Translations under genes and position numbers: made by a program | Notes under the pieces: model-generated | The model's database searches: none | The model's input: the letters and a program-made list of their open reading frames with translations, nothing else | What the model was told of the DNA's origin: nothing | Source: Blautia hydrogenotrophica DSM 10507 | Lineage (GTDB): Bacteria; Bacillota; Clostridia; Lachnospirales; Lachnospiraceae | DNA length: 64,000 nt | Reading direction: 5' to 3' | Assembly: GCF_034356035.1 (NCBI RefSeq) | Contig: NZ_CP136423.1 | Coordinates: 3,038,001 to 3,102,000, forward strand | Part shown: piece after piece, positions 8,618-15,711 of the stretch | How the letters are laid out: each line of letters opens with the position of its first letter | Numbering within the stretch: the first letter of the stretch is position 1

Positions 8618-9733
8618 TTGAACTCCGAACAAGCAAAAACCAAGTTTTTCGGCAATATTTATCGTATTATCTACCAGGATAAGCACACATCCCGCCAAAA
8701 CATCGCTAAAAAATCCGGCATCAGTCTTCCCACGATCGCTTCCAATTTAAACCGTCTCACTGACGCCGGGTTAATTCACACCGTGGGCTCTTTTCAGTCC
8801 ACAGGAGGCAGAAAGCCCAATATCATAAGTTATGTTCCAGATGCCCGCTTTGCACTGGGAATCGACATCACTAAGAACCATTTATCAGAAGTCTTAATCG
8901 ACCTGGATTTAAATATTATCGGCAGCAAAAGAATGTACCTGCCCTTTGAGGACTCAGAAGCTTATTTTCAAATTCTATCTTTTGAAATGCAGCAGTTATT
9001 AAATCAATATCTCATTGACCCATCCAAACTTTTGGGAGTCGGACTTTCTATGCCCGTCCATGTAATGAGAGACCAAAAGACGATCTCCTACGCCACCGTC
9101 GTTAATGTATCCGCGAACATCTATGAACGCCTGACCCCATACATTCCCTATCCTTTTCTCATCTTCAACGATGCTAATTCTGCCGGCTTAGCTGAGAGTT
9201 GGATATCTGGTTCTGAACAGCCAATGATCTACCTCTCCCTAAGCAACAGCGTGGGAGGCGCCAACATGAATGGAAAAGAGATCTACAAAGGTGTCAACTG
9301 TAGAGCCACCGAATTTGGACACATGTGTATTGTCCCCCATGGGCGTAAATGTTACTGCGGTCAACATGGCTGTCTCGACGCCTACTGCTCCGCAAAGCAA
9401 CTATCTGACTTCACCAATGGAAATCTCGCAGAGTTCTTCCATTGTCTGAAAGAAAACAGTAATGTCGGTCTCCAAAGAATCTTTGACGACTACTTAAATC
9501 ATCTAGCCCTCGCAGTCAATAACCTCCGCATGTGTTATGACTGCGACATTGTGCTTGGCGGCAATGTCGGCTCCTATATGGCAGACTATATCGAGCTCTT
9601 TCGTGAAAAAGCTCTCCGCCTAAACCCCTTTGAAAAAAACGGAGATTTTATCCGAATCTGCCATTATCGCACAGAAGCCTCCGCCGTAGGGGCTGCCGCC
9701 TATTACGTCAATGAATTCATTCAGAATCTGTAA
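8618..9733 (+). CDS. ROK-family transcriptional regulator, XylR/NagC type
   Basis: A 371-residue repressor with an N-terminal winged helix (HTH around residues 24-47, TSRQNIAKKSGISLPTIASNL) fused to a ROK sugar-kinase-like domain. The ROK zinc site is seen as GHMCIVPHGRKCYCGQHGC (His235, Cys245, Cys247, Cys252). It starts at a TTG (8618) about eight bases after GGAAGAGG; no better start fits the HTH. Divergent placement from the transporter-dehydrogenase-kinase operon makes it the probable repressor, released by the imported sugar or its product. Effector identity is unknown. Confidence 0.88.
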   Translation: MNSEQAKTKFFGNIYRIIYQDKHTSRQNIAKKSGISLPTIASNLNRLTDAGLIHTVGSFQSTGGRKPNIISYVPDARFALGIDITKNHLSEVLIDLDLNIIGSKRMYLPFEDSEAYFQILSFEMQQLLNQYLIDPSKLLGVGLSMPVHVMRDQKTISYATVVNVSANIYERLTPYIPYPFLIFNDANSAGLAESWISGSEQPMIYLSLSNSVGGANMNGKEIYKGVNCRATEFGHMCIVPHGRKCYCGQHGCLDAYCSAKQLSDFTNGNLAEFFHCLKENSNVGLQRIFDDYLNHLALAVNNLRMCYDCDIVLGGNVGSYMADYIELFREKALRLNPFEKNGDFIRICHYRTEASAVGAAAYYVNEFIQNL

Positions 9734-9777
9734 AAAGTGTGCAAATTAATGGGACAAGATCTTTTCCATAACAAAGT

Positions 9778-9812
9778 GGGACACACCCCTCGATCTTTGA
9801 GGAGCGTGTCCC
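9778..9812. terminator. Hairpin terminator between convergent genes
   Basis: GGGACAC..CCTC pairs with GAGG..GTGTCCC around a short loop, followed by ATTCTTT. It sits between the ROK gene (plus) and the BceB-type permease gene (minus), which converge here. Its sequence also resembles part of the dispersed repeat found elsewhere in the window, so the terminator may be derived from it. Confidence 0.65.
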
Positions 9813-9838
9813 ATTCTTTCATCTTCTATACAATTCCA

Positions 9839-11842
9839 TTACTCTACAATTTTATAATAAACTCTCGCGGTAATCACATAAATAAGCACATACAAAACAG
9901 CAAACACCAGTGTCGTTCCAGCAGTACAGCCTGCGAATAGCCAGACATCACTCATATAGAAGACCTCCATCAATCTTCGTATCAGCTGAAAAGCCACCAC
10001 GATATGACAGACCGCAGCAAACAGCGGTAGGAAGAAAACCATCAAAATCTGGCTTCGTATCGACTGCTGTACCTCTTTTTTATTCATTCCCACCTTCTGC
10101 ATGATCTCATACCGTTCCCGGTCTTCATATCCTTCGGAGACCTGTTTGTAATAAATAATCAGCACGGTTCCCAGAAGGAAGAGACTGCCCAAAAACAATC
10201 CTAAAAATAACAGGCCGCCGTTGAGCTCCCAGGTTCTCTGCACATTTTCTTGCCGAGATGCCACCTGTACCAACCCCTCGTCACCGGAAAAACCTGACTG
10301 TACTGCCAGAGCTCTCAAAGCCTTCTCGATCTCCCTGCTTACGAGCCTCTCCTTTTGGGCTGAATCTCCAGTCAAGTCAACCCACAGATTACACTCCCAG
10401 TTGTTAATGTCCTTCCCTTCCTCCATTTTTTTTGCCTCTTCTATTTCGGCACAAGTGGTATCATTTCCTACTAGAATTACCGAAGGAACGATGTCTCCTA
10501 GTATCCCCCGGAAGGGAAAAGATTCCAGTTTTTGAACGGAATACGTTTTTCCACCCAGTATACAACGATCTTTGATACCGCTTTTTCTCGTCTCGTAGAT
10601 CAGTACCTCCCCATTTTCCAGGGGTTTTCGTTCCTCCCCCGTGATGCGGCTGTACTCTTCCTGGGTAAAAAAATACAGAATTCCAATATTGTCCATCTGG
10701 ACCGCCTGCTCCTGTCTCTCAAACTGGATCTCATCTCCATCCAGAATACAGTCATTGACCATATTTACCTGATATTGTATTTTCCCTTCCATGTTCTGAG
10801 ATTCTAAAACTTGTTCTACGGTATCCGTAATCTGACTCTCCTGCCCTTTTTCAATTTCCTGAAACACTACATTGATCTGACTGGGATATTGAGACTTCAG
10901 AGAATTCTCTGTACCAAAGTACAGGCAGATTGTTGTGGAGATCATCAAAAGTACTCCCGTACTTAAGATACAGATGTTAGCCAGCCCCACCGCGTTTTGC
11001 TTCATACGGTAAATTAACCCGGACACGCTGGTAAAATGCCTCGTCTGATAATAGAATTTTTTCTTTCTCCGAAGAAGCTTCAAAAATACAATACTGCCGG
11101 AAGTAAACAAAAGATAAGTGCCCGCCATCACGAGCAACACTGCCACAAAAAACACATTCACAGCCTTCAACGGAGTTTTCGTCGTCCACGCTATATAGTA
11201 GCCTGCCACCAGACACACCAGGCCGATCACAGCCATCAACCATTTTCCCTTCGGCTCTTTTTCTCCCGCTTTGGACCCTTGAAGCAGCTCAATGGGATTG
11301 ACCAGATGGATTTGCCTCAGATCATTGAGCAACGTCACCCCAAAAATAATTCCAAACAAGAAAAAGGTATGCAGAATCGCCTCTCCCGATATATAGAACC
11401 CAAACTGTACCGGCGCCTGAATCAGCCGAAGCAGCAGTAAAAACAGCAGTTTTCCGCCCAGAATACCCAGCAGAATTCCAGCTCCCAGGCTCATCGCCGC
11501 CGTCAGCAGCATCTCTAAGAGCATCATCCGCCGGATATGGCGTTTTTCCATTCCTAAGATATTGTAAAGTCCCAGCTCCTTTTTGCGCTGTCTCATCAGA
11601 AAGCCATTGCTGTAGACCAGAAAAATCACCGAAAACAGACCGATTACAATACTCCCAACTCCCAGGATTGTCCGAATCGTGACTCCGCCTCTCATATTTT
11701 CCAACTCTGGATTCAGACGCATAAAGTAGATCATATAGTACATGGCGATGGAGCAGATACAGGTCAGAAGATAGGGAATATAGATTTTTCGGTTTTTTAC
11801 CAAATTCGTCACTGCCAACTGAAAGTAAATCCCTCTACGCAT
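9839..11842 (-). CDS. BceB-type ABC transporter permease (peptide antibiotic detoxification)
   Basis: A 667-residue FtsX-family permease with ten likely membrane helices and a large extracellular domain of roughly 200 residues between the seventh and eighth helices, which is the hallmark of the BceB group. The GLYNILGMEKRHIR coupling segment follows the second helix, and the same pattern recurs as IMQKVGMNKKEVQQ near the C-terminus. BceAB transporters free lipid II-cycle intermediates from bacitracin, lantibiotics and similar peptides and also act as sensors for the partner kinase. The chosen ATG at 11842 follows AGGCGGTG and overlaps the end of the ATPase gene. Confidence 0.9.
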   Translation of the reverse strand: MRRGIYFQLAVTNLVKNRKIYIPYLLTCICSIAMYYMIYFMRLNPELENMRGGVTIRTILGVGSIVIGLFSVIFLVYSNGFLMRQRKKELGLYNILGMEKRHIRRMMLLEMLLTAAMSLGAGILLGILGGKLLFLLLLRLIQAPVQFGFYISGEAILHTFFLFGIIFGVTLLNDLRQIHLVNPIELLQGSKAGEKEPKGKWLMAVIGLVCLVAGYYIAWTTKTPLKAVNVFFVAVLLVMAGTYLLFTSGSIVFLKLLRRKKKFYYQTRHFTSVSGLIYRMKQNAVGLANICILSTGVLLMISTTICLYFGTENSLKSQYPSQINVVFQEIEKGQESQITDTVEQVLESQNMEGKIQYQVNMVNDCILDGDEIQFERQEQAVQMDNIGILYFFTQEEYSRITGEERKPLENGEVLIYETRKSGIKDRCILGGKTYSVQKLESFPFRGILGDIVPSVILVGNDTTCAEIEEAKKMEEGKDINNWECNLWVDLTGDSAQKERLVSREIEKALRALAVQSGFSGDEGLVQVASRQENVQRTWELNGGLLFLGLFLGSLFLLGTVLIIYYKQVSEGYEDRERYEIMQKVGMNKKEVQQSIRSQILMVFFLPLFAAVCHIVVAFQLIRRLMEVFYMSDVWLFAGCTAGTTLVFAVLYVLIYVITARVYYKIVE

Positions 11843-12602
11843 ACTGTTCACCGCCTGTGGCTAAAATCGTAAGCGTATCGGAAATTCTCTGATACAGCTT
11901 CTGTTTCGTCATATCACCACGGTAAATCTGGTGAAAGACTTCCCCGTCTTTGATAAACAGCACGCGCCCCGCGTGGCTGGCAGCCGCAATGCTGTGAGTG
12001 ACCATCAAAATGGTCTGCCCATCCTCGTTGATCTCCTGAAACAGTTCCAGTAATTCCCCGGCAGCTCTGGAATCCAAAGCTCCTGTGGGCTCGTCTGCCA
12101 GCACCAGCTTCGGCCCTGTAATAAGCGCTCTGGCAACTGCCGCCCTCTGCTTCTGTCCGCCCGATACTTCATAGGGATACTTATCCAAAATCTCAGAAAT
12201 CCTCAGTTTCGCGGCAATCGGCCTAAGCTTTCGTTCCATCTCCTGGTAGTCCTCCCCTGCCAGAACCAACGGCAGAAAGATGTTATCCCTCAGATTAAAG
12301 GTGTCCAGCAGATTAAAATCCTGGAATACAAACCCCAGATTCTTTCTGCGAAAGGAGGATATCTCTTTTTCCCGGAGATTTACAATGTTCTTTCCCTCCA
12401 ACAATACTTCTCCGCTTGTAGGCTTATCCAGAGAGGCCAGAATATTCAAAAGCGTAGTCTTCCCAGACCCGGATTCACCCATGATTGCCACGTATTCTCC
12501 TTGTTCCACTGAGAAGCTTACATTCTCTAATGCCTGAACTTTATTTTTTCCAAACCTGGTAGAATAAATCTTCTTCACATGATTGACTTCCAAAAATTCC
12601 AT
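11835..12602 (-). CDS. BceA-type ABC transporter ATP-binding protein
   Basis: A 255-residue single ABC domain with Walker A GESGSGKTT (residues 42-50), signature VSGGQKQRAAVARAL and Walker B LVLADEPTGALDS. It belongs to the MacB/LolD/BceA class and pairs with the overlapping permease gene. The start codon has only a weak AAGG site, while a much stronger AAGGAGGAGG lies about 40 bases upstream behind a small hairpin, which is unusual. Expression is expected to be induced by the response regulator encoded upstream. Confidence 0.92.
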   Translation of the reverse strand: MEFLEVNHVKKIYSTRFGKNKVQALENVSFSVEQGEYVAIMGESGSGKTTLLNILASLDKPTSGEVLLEGKNIVNLREKEISSFRRKNLGFVFQDFNLLDTFNLRDNIFLPLVLAGEDYQEMERKLRPIAAKLRISEILDKYPYEVSGGQKQRAAVARALITGPKLVLADEPTGALDSRAAGELLELFQEINEDGQTILMVTHSIAAASHAGRVLFIKDGEVFHQIYRGDMTKQKLYQRISDTLTILATGGEQYA

Positions 12603-12616
12603 ATTGAACCTTGCTG

Positions 12617-12650
12617 TAACCGCGGACTGTCCTGCAGTTACCTCCTCCTT
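12617..12650 (-). promoter_or_regulatory. Strong SD sequence separated from the BceA-type start by a hairpin
   Basis: On the minus strand AAGGAGGAGG (12650-12641) is directly followed by a hairpin, TAACTGC pairing with GCGGTTA, and then a second weak AAGG and the ATG at 12602. No start codon lies at proper distance from the strong SD. Folding of the hairpin would bring the SD nearer to the ATG. A role in translation is inferred. Confidence 0.45.
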
Positions 12651-12683
12651 TCTTTCCCTTCACATACTTCAGTGTATAGGGAT

Positions 12684-12689
12684 ATTATA
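12684..12689 (-). promoter_or_regulatory. -10 element of the BceAB-type operon
   Basis: TATAAT read on the minus strand, about 80 bases before the ATPase start. No good -35 box lies 17 bases upstream, which fits a promoter that depends on an activator bound at the BceR-type box further upstream. Confidence 0.55.
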
Positions 12690-12743
12690 GATTTTTTAGA
12701 GGAACTTCTGCCATAATTTTAGCTTACATTTTCCACAGAAACC

Positions 12744-12757
12744 TTACATCTGTGTAA
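12744..12757. promoter_or_regulatory. BceR-type operator
   Basis: TTACA-N4-TGTAA, an exact match to the published consensus for BceR-like regulators (TNACA-N4-TGTAA). It overlaps the last codons and stop of the kinase gene and its centre is about 60 bases upstream of the -10 element of the transporter operon. This links the two-component genes to the transporter genes. Confidence 0.7.
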
Positions 12758-13745
12758 GGTCAGCCCGCTCTAGCTTCAGATAAACCGCCGTACCTTCTCC
12801 GGGACATGACTCGATTCGTATCTCATGGGATAGTTTGTCCAAAATTTTCTTCACAAGATACAGTCCTATCCCCGTAGAACGCTTGTCTCTTCTCCCATTT
12901 CTTCCGGTAAAGCCACGCTCAAACACTCTGCTGATATCCTCCGGCGCTATCCCAATTCCGGTATCCCGAATCACCAGCGTCTTAGCCTCACTCTCAGCCA
13001 TACAGATGGTGATCTTTCCTCTCGGAGTATATTTCAGCGCGTTGGAGAGAAGCTGCTCCAACACAAAGACCAGCCACTTCTCATCAGTCAGTACGGAAAC
13101 ATTTAAGGGTTCATACTCCAAAGTAATCCGTTGCAAGATAAACAACTTCTTATATTTTCGTACTGCCTGACGGACCAGCCCGTCCAGTTTGTACTGCCGA
13201 AAACTCAAATCTGAGCTCATGCTTTCACAACGCAAATATCCCAGAACCATCTCCACATACTGCTCAATCTTAAACAGTTCCATCTCTAACAGCACATGAG
13301 ACTGCCCCTCTGACTGCATCAAAAGCCTCATAGCCGCGATGGGAGTTTTAATCTGATGTACCCACAACGTATAGTAATCCAGCAGCTCTTCTCTGTGCTT
13401 GGCATATTCGTTGGCTTGTCTTTGGCACTCTTGTCCAAGTTCCATCATCATTTTCTGATAGAGCTCTTCCCCAACACTTGCACTTTTGGGAAATTCCCTC
13501 GGCAATTCCGGTAGCATTTTTTGAAGCTGTGACAGCTGCCATATCTTTTTATAATACCCTACAAATCCCACTGCCAGTAAAACCACAGTCAGAACCAAGC
13601 ATAACAGCAGGCCGTACACGACAGCTTCCAGCGGTTTTCCATACAGCACAAAAACCGTACAGAAAATTGCTAAAAAGGTCAGTAGTCCTCCTATCACAAA
13701 TCTATTTTTCTTCAGATAATCCCACAAAATCCTTCCTGTACTCAT
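12744..13745 (-). CDS. BceS-type intramembrane-sensing histidine kinase
   Basis: A 333-residue kinase with two N-terminal membrane helices (about residues 17-35 and 42-62) separated by only a few external residues, so it has no sensor domain of its own. The phospho-accepting His130 lies in WVHQIKTPIAAM; the ATP-binding part shows N (LLSNALKYTP), G1 (DTGIGI), F (FERGFTG) and G2 (STGIGLYLV) boxes. Kinases of this type rely on the BceAB transporter to detect peptide antibiotics. The ATG at 13745 overlaps the stop of the regulator gene; a GTG three bases earlier is an alternative start. Confidence 0.9.
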   Translation of the reverse strand: MSTGRILWDYLKKNRFVIGGLLTFLAIFCTVFVLYGKPLEAVVYGLLLCLVLTVVLLAVGFVGYYKKIWQLSQLQKMLPELPREFPKSASVGEELYQKMMMELGQECQRQANEYAKHREELLDYYTLWVHQIKTPIAAMRLLMQSEGQSHVLLEMELFKIEQYVEMVLGYLRCESMSSDLSFRQYKLDGLVRQAVRKYKKLFILQRITLEYEPLNVSVLTDEKWLVFVLEQLLSNALKYTPRGKITICMAESEAKTLVIRDTGIGIAPEDISRVFERGFTGRNGRRDKRSTGIGLYLVKKILDKLSHEIRIESCPGEGTAVYLKLERADLTQM

Positions 13746-14416
13746 CACGAAATCCGATACCCCAATCCTTTTTTGGTCAGTATAAAGTCAGCCAATCCAA
13801 AGCTTTCTAGTTTTCTGCGCAGCCTGGTCATGTTTACGGTCAATGTATTGTCATCTACAAAACTGTCATTTTCCCAGAGTCGGTTCATGATCGCATCTCT
13901 GGATACGATCTTTCCCTCATTCTCAAACAAAATCTGAAGAATCCGAAATTCATTTTTGGTCAGCTCCAAAACCTGTTCTTTAAAAGTAAGCGTGGAATTC
14001 CCCAAGTTCAACACCACACCTTTGTGCTCCATGAGATTTCCTGTCATTCCAAATGCATAGGTTCTGCGCAACATTGCCTGAACCTTTGCCACCAACACAT
14101 CCAGGTCAAAGGGCTTTGCTATGAAATCGTCTGCCCCTCTGGTCATGGCCATCACAATATTCATATTATCTGGGGCCGAGGAGATAAAAATCACCGGAAC
14201 CTGAGAATTTTTTCGTATCTCATCGCACCAGTGAAAACCATTGTAAAAGGGCAGCGATAAGTCCAGCAAAACCAGCTGAGGCGAAAACGCCACAAATTGC
14301 TGCATTACGTTCTGAAAATCCGAGACGCATTGAACCTCATAGCCCCAGGATTCCAAATGCTTATACATCGTCCTGGCAATCACCAGATCATCTTCCACAA
14401 TCAAAATCTTATACAT
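13745..14416 (-). CDS. OmpR/PhoB-family response regulator, BceR type
   Basis: A 223-residue regulator: receiver domain with acidic pocket (VEDD, residues 7-10), phospho-acceptor Asp52 in LLDLSLP and conserved Lys in DFIAKPFD, followed by a winged-helix DNA-binding domain (LTKNEFRILQILFENEGKIVSR). Its gene order, regulator-kinase-ATPase-permease on one strand, is the standard Bce arrangement. It should bind the TTACA-N4-TGTAA box ahead of the transporter genes. Preceded by an AGGAGA site. Confidence 0.92.
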   Translation of the reverse strand: MYKILIVEDDLVIARTMYKHLESWGYEVQCVSDFQNVMQQFVAFSPQLVLLDLSLPFYNGFHWCDEIRKNSQVPVIFISSAPDNMNIVMAMTRGADDFIAKPFDLDVLVAKVQAMLRRTYAFGMTGNLMEHKGVVLNLGNSTLTFKEQVLELTKNEFRILQILFENEGKIVSRDAIMNRLWENDSFVDDNTLTVNMTRLRRKLESFGLADFILTKKGLGYRIS

Positions 14417-14429
14417 AATTTTCTCCTAT

Positions 14430-14514
14430 TCATAAAGTGGGCAAGCCCGCTTCAACTCCTCCATTCCCTCGCTCTTGAGGGGTGCGCCCCACTTTACGTA
14501 CCGACGCAACACTA
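14430..14514. repeat. Dispersed repeat, 5' part
   Basis: Copy of the major dispersed intergenic repeat: AAGTGGGCAAGCCC, then CTTCAACTCC, a CTCTTGAGGGG segment, GCGCCCCACTTT and a CCGACGCAACACTAC end. It lies directly upstream of the response-regulator gene and lacks the distal AGCGGAGCGTTTATG part. It is the first of two repeats in the gene-free stretch 14417-14814. Confidence 0.7.
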
Positions 14515-14626
14515 CAAAACAGGGAGTACATTCTGGAAACTCTCCCAACATTGTACTCCCAGTCTTATCTTATCAAAATTTGAGGCTTTTCACAAGGTCT
14601 TATTATCTGCCGTACTCTCCCATAGT

Positions 14627-14699
14627 AACAGTTCAGCCAGCGCCATTCGTAAAACAGCACTGCGTGCTTATCGTGGCTGACGCCACCGTTTTACTCATT
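14627..14699. repeat. 73-base structured repeat, copy 1
   Basis: 73 bases matching 49316-49388 at 66 positions by eye, with no gaps. Both copies contain two small hairpins (GCAC..GTGC and GTGGC..GCCAC) enclosed by an outer GTAAA..TTTAC pairing. Most of the differences fall in loops or at stem ends. Confidence 0.75.
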
Positions 14700-14729
14700 C
14701 TGTAGATGCGTTTTTTATTCCCTAAAATA

Positions 14730-14758
14730 TTGCCTGTCTCTCCTAATACCTGTATACT
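14730..14758 (+). promoter_or_regulatory. Promoter of the amidohydrolase gene
   Basis: TTGCCT, a 17-base spacer, then TATACT, ending about 57 bases before the ATG. This is a good vegetative sigma-factor match. Confidence 0.6.
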
Positions 14759-14814
14759 AAAATTGGTGTGTCTTTTTCACACCGGACACTTTACACATAA
14801 GAGGAGGCTATTGT

Positions 14815-15624
14815 ATGATTATTGATTTTCATACCCACATTTTTCCAGATGCATTAGCTCCAAGAGTGATTCCTAACCTGACACATATCATCAGCGAGAA
14901 CCCCAGCATGAACGGCACGATAAATGGACTTGTAGAATCCATGAGAACTTCCCACATAGATCTCTCCATAGTACTGCCCGTTGTCACAAAACCAAAACAG
15001 TTCCGCAGCATCACTCAATTCGCTCTGGAAGTAAACGAACGCTTTGAGCACACAAAGGGACCTCGCCTGCTCTCCTTTGCAGGCATCCACCCGGATACCT
15101 CTGATTACATGGGCGAGCTCAATACCATAAAGGAGCTGGGCTTTAAAGGTATTAAACTCCACCCCGACGATCAGAAGACATTGATTGACGACATCCGATA
15201 CAAACGTATCATCTCCCGCGCCTGTGAGCTGGGGCTTATCATCACCATTCATTCCGGTTATGACTGTTCGTCTCCCTGTCCAGTCCATGCAGCCCCCAGA
15301 ATTCTCGCCCGTATGTTAGACGATGTAAGACCTCAAAAAGTTATTCTCGCTCACATGGGTGGAAATATCTTCTATGATGAGGTGGAACGTACTTTGATCG
15401 GAAGAGATGTATACTTGGACACAGCTTTCACACTTCGCCATATCGAATCCGATCAGATGCTGCGCATGATTCGGAATCACAGTCCTAAAAAAGTGCTGTT
15501 CGGCTCTGATGCTCCATGGACAGACCAGAAAAAAGACCTGAGGACTTTTCAGGAACTGGAACTTACGCCCATGGAAAGAGAAGATATTCTCTATCGCAAC
15601 GGCAGGCACCTGTTGAACATCTAA
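14815..15624 (+). CDS. Amidohydrolase-2 family TIM-barrel metal-dependent hydrolase
   Basis: A 269-residue protein of the amidohydrolase-2 group. The N-terminal metal-binding pattern FHTHIFPD, the mid-barrel TIHSGYD and VILAHMGGN histidines and the catalytic aspartate in FGSDAPW are all present. Members are decarboxylases or hydrolases of cyclic or aromatic acids; the substrate is not readable here. It is a single gene with its own promoter, an AGAGGAGG site and a strong terminator, with no pathway partners next to it. Predicted cytoplasmic, no signal peptide. Confidence 0.85.
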   Translation: MIIDFHTHIFPDALAPRVIPNLTHIISENPSMNGTINGLVESMRTSHIDLSIVLPVVTKPKQFRSITQFALEVNERFEHTKGPRLLSFAGIHPDTSDYMGELNTIKELGFKGIKLHPDDQKTLIDDIRYKRIISRACELGLIITIHSGYDCSSPCPVHAAPRILARMLDDVRPQKVILAHMGGNIFYDEVERTLIGRDVYLDTAFTLRHIESDQMLRMIRNHSPKKVLFGSDAPWTDQKKDLRTFQELELTPMEREDILYRNGRHLLNI

Positions 15625-15650
15625 ACACATGCAGGTACAGACAGACGGGA

Positions 15651-15701
15651 CTGTCACACGCAGGATTCCTTTCCTGCGTGTGACAGCCCCGTTCGTTTTT
15701 T
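15651..15701. terminator. Strong bidirectional terminator
   Basis: A perfect 15-base-pair stem (CTGTCACACGCAGGA with TCCTGCGTGTGACAG) with a six-base loop, flanked by GGGA/CCCC and followed by TTTTTT on the plus strand. It separates the convergent amidohydrolase and nrdD genes. Confidence 0.9.
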
Positions 15702-15711
15702 CATTCAACGG

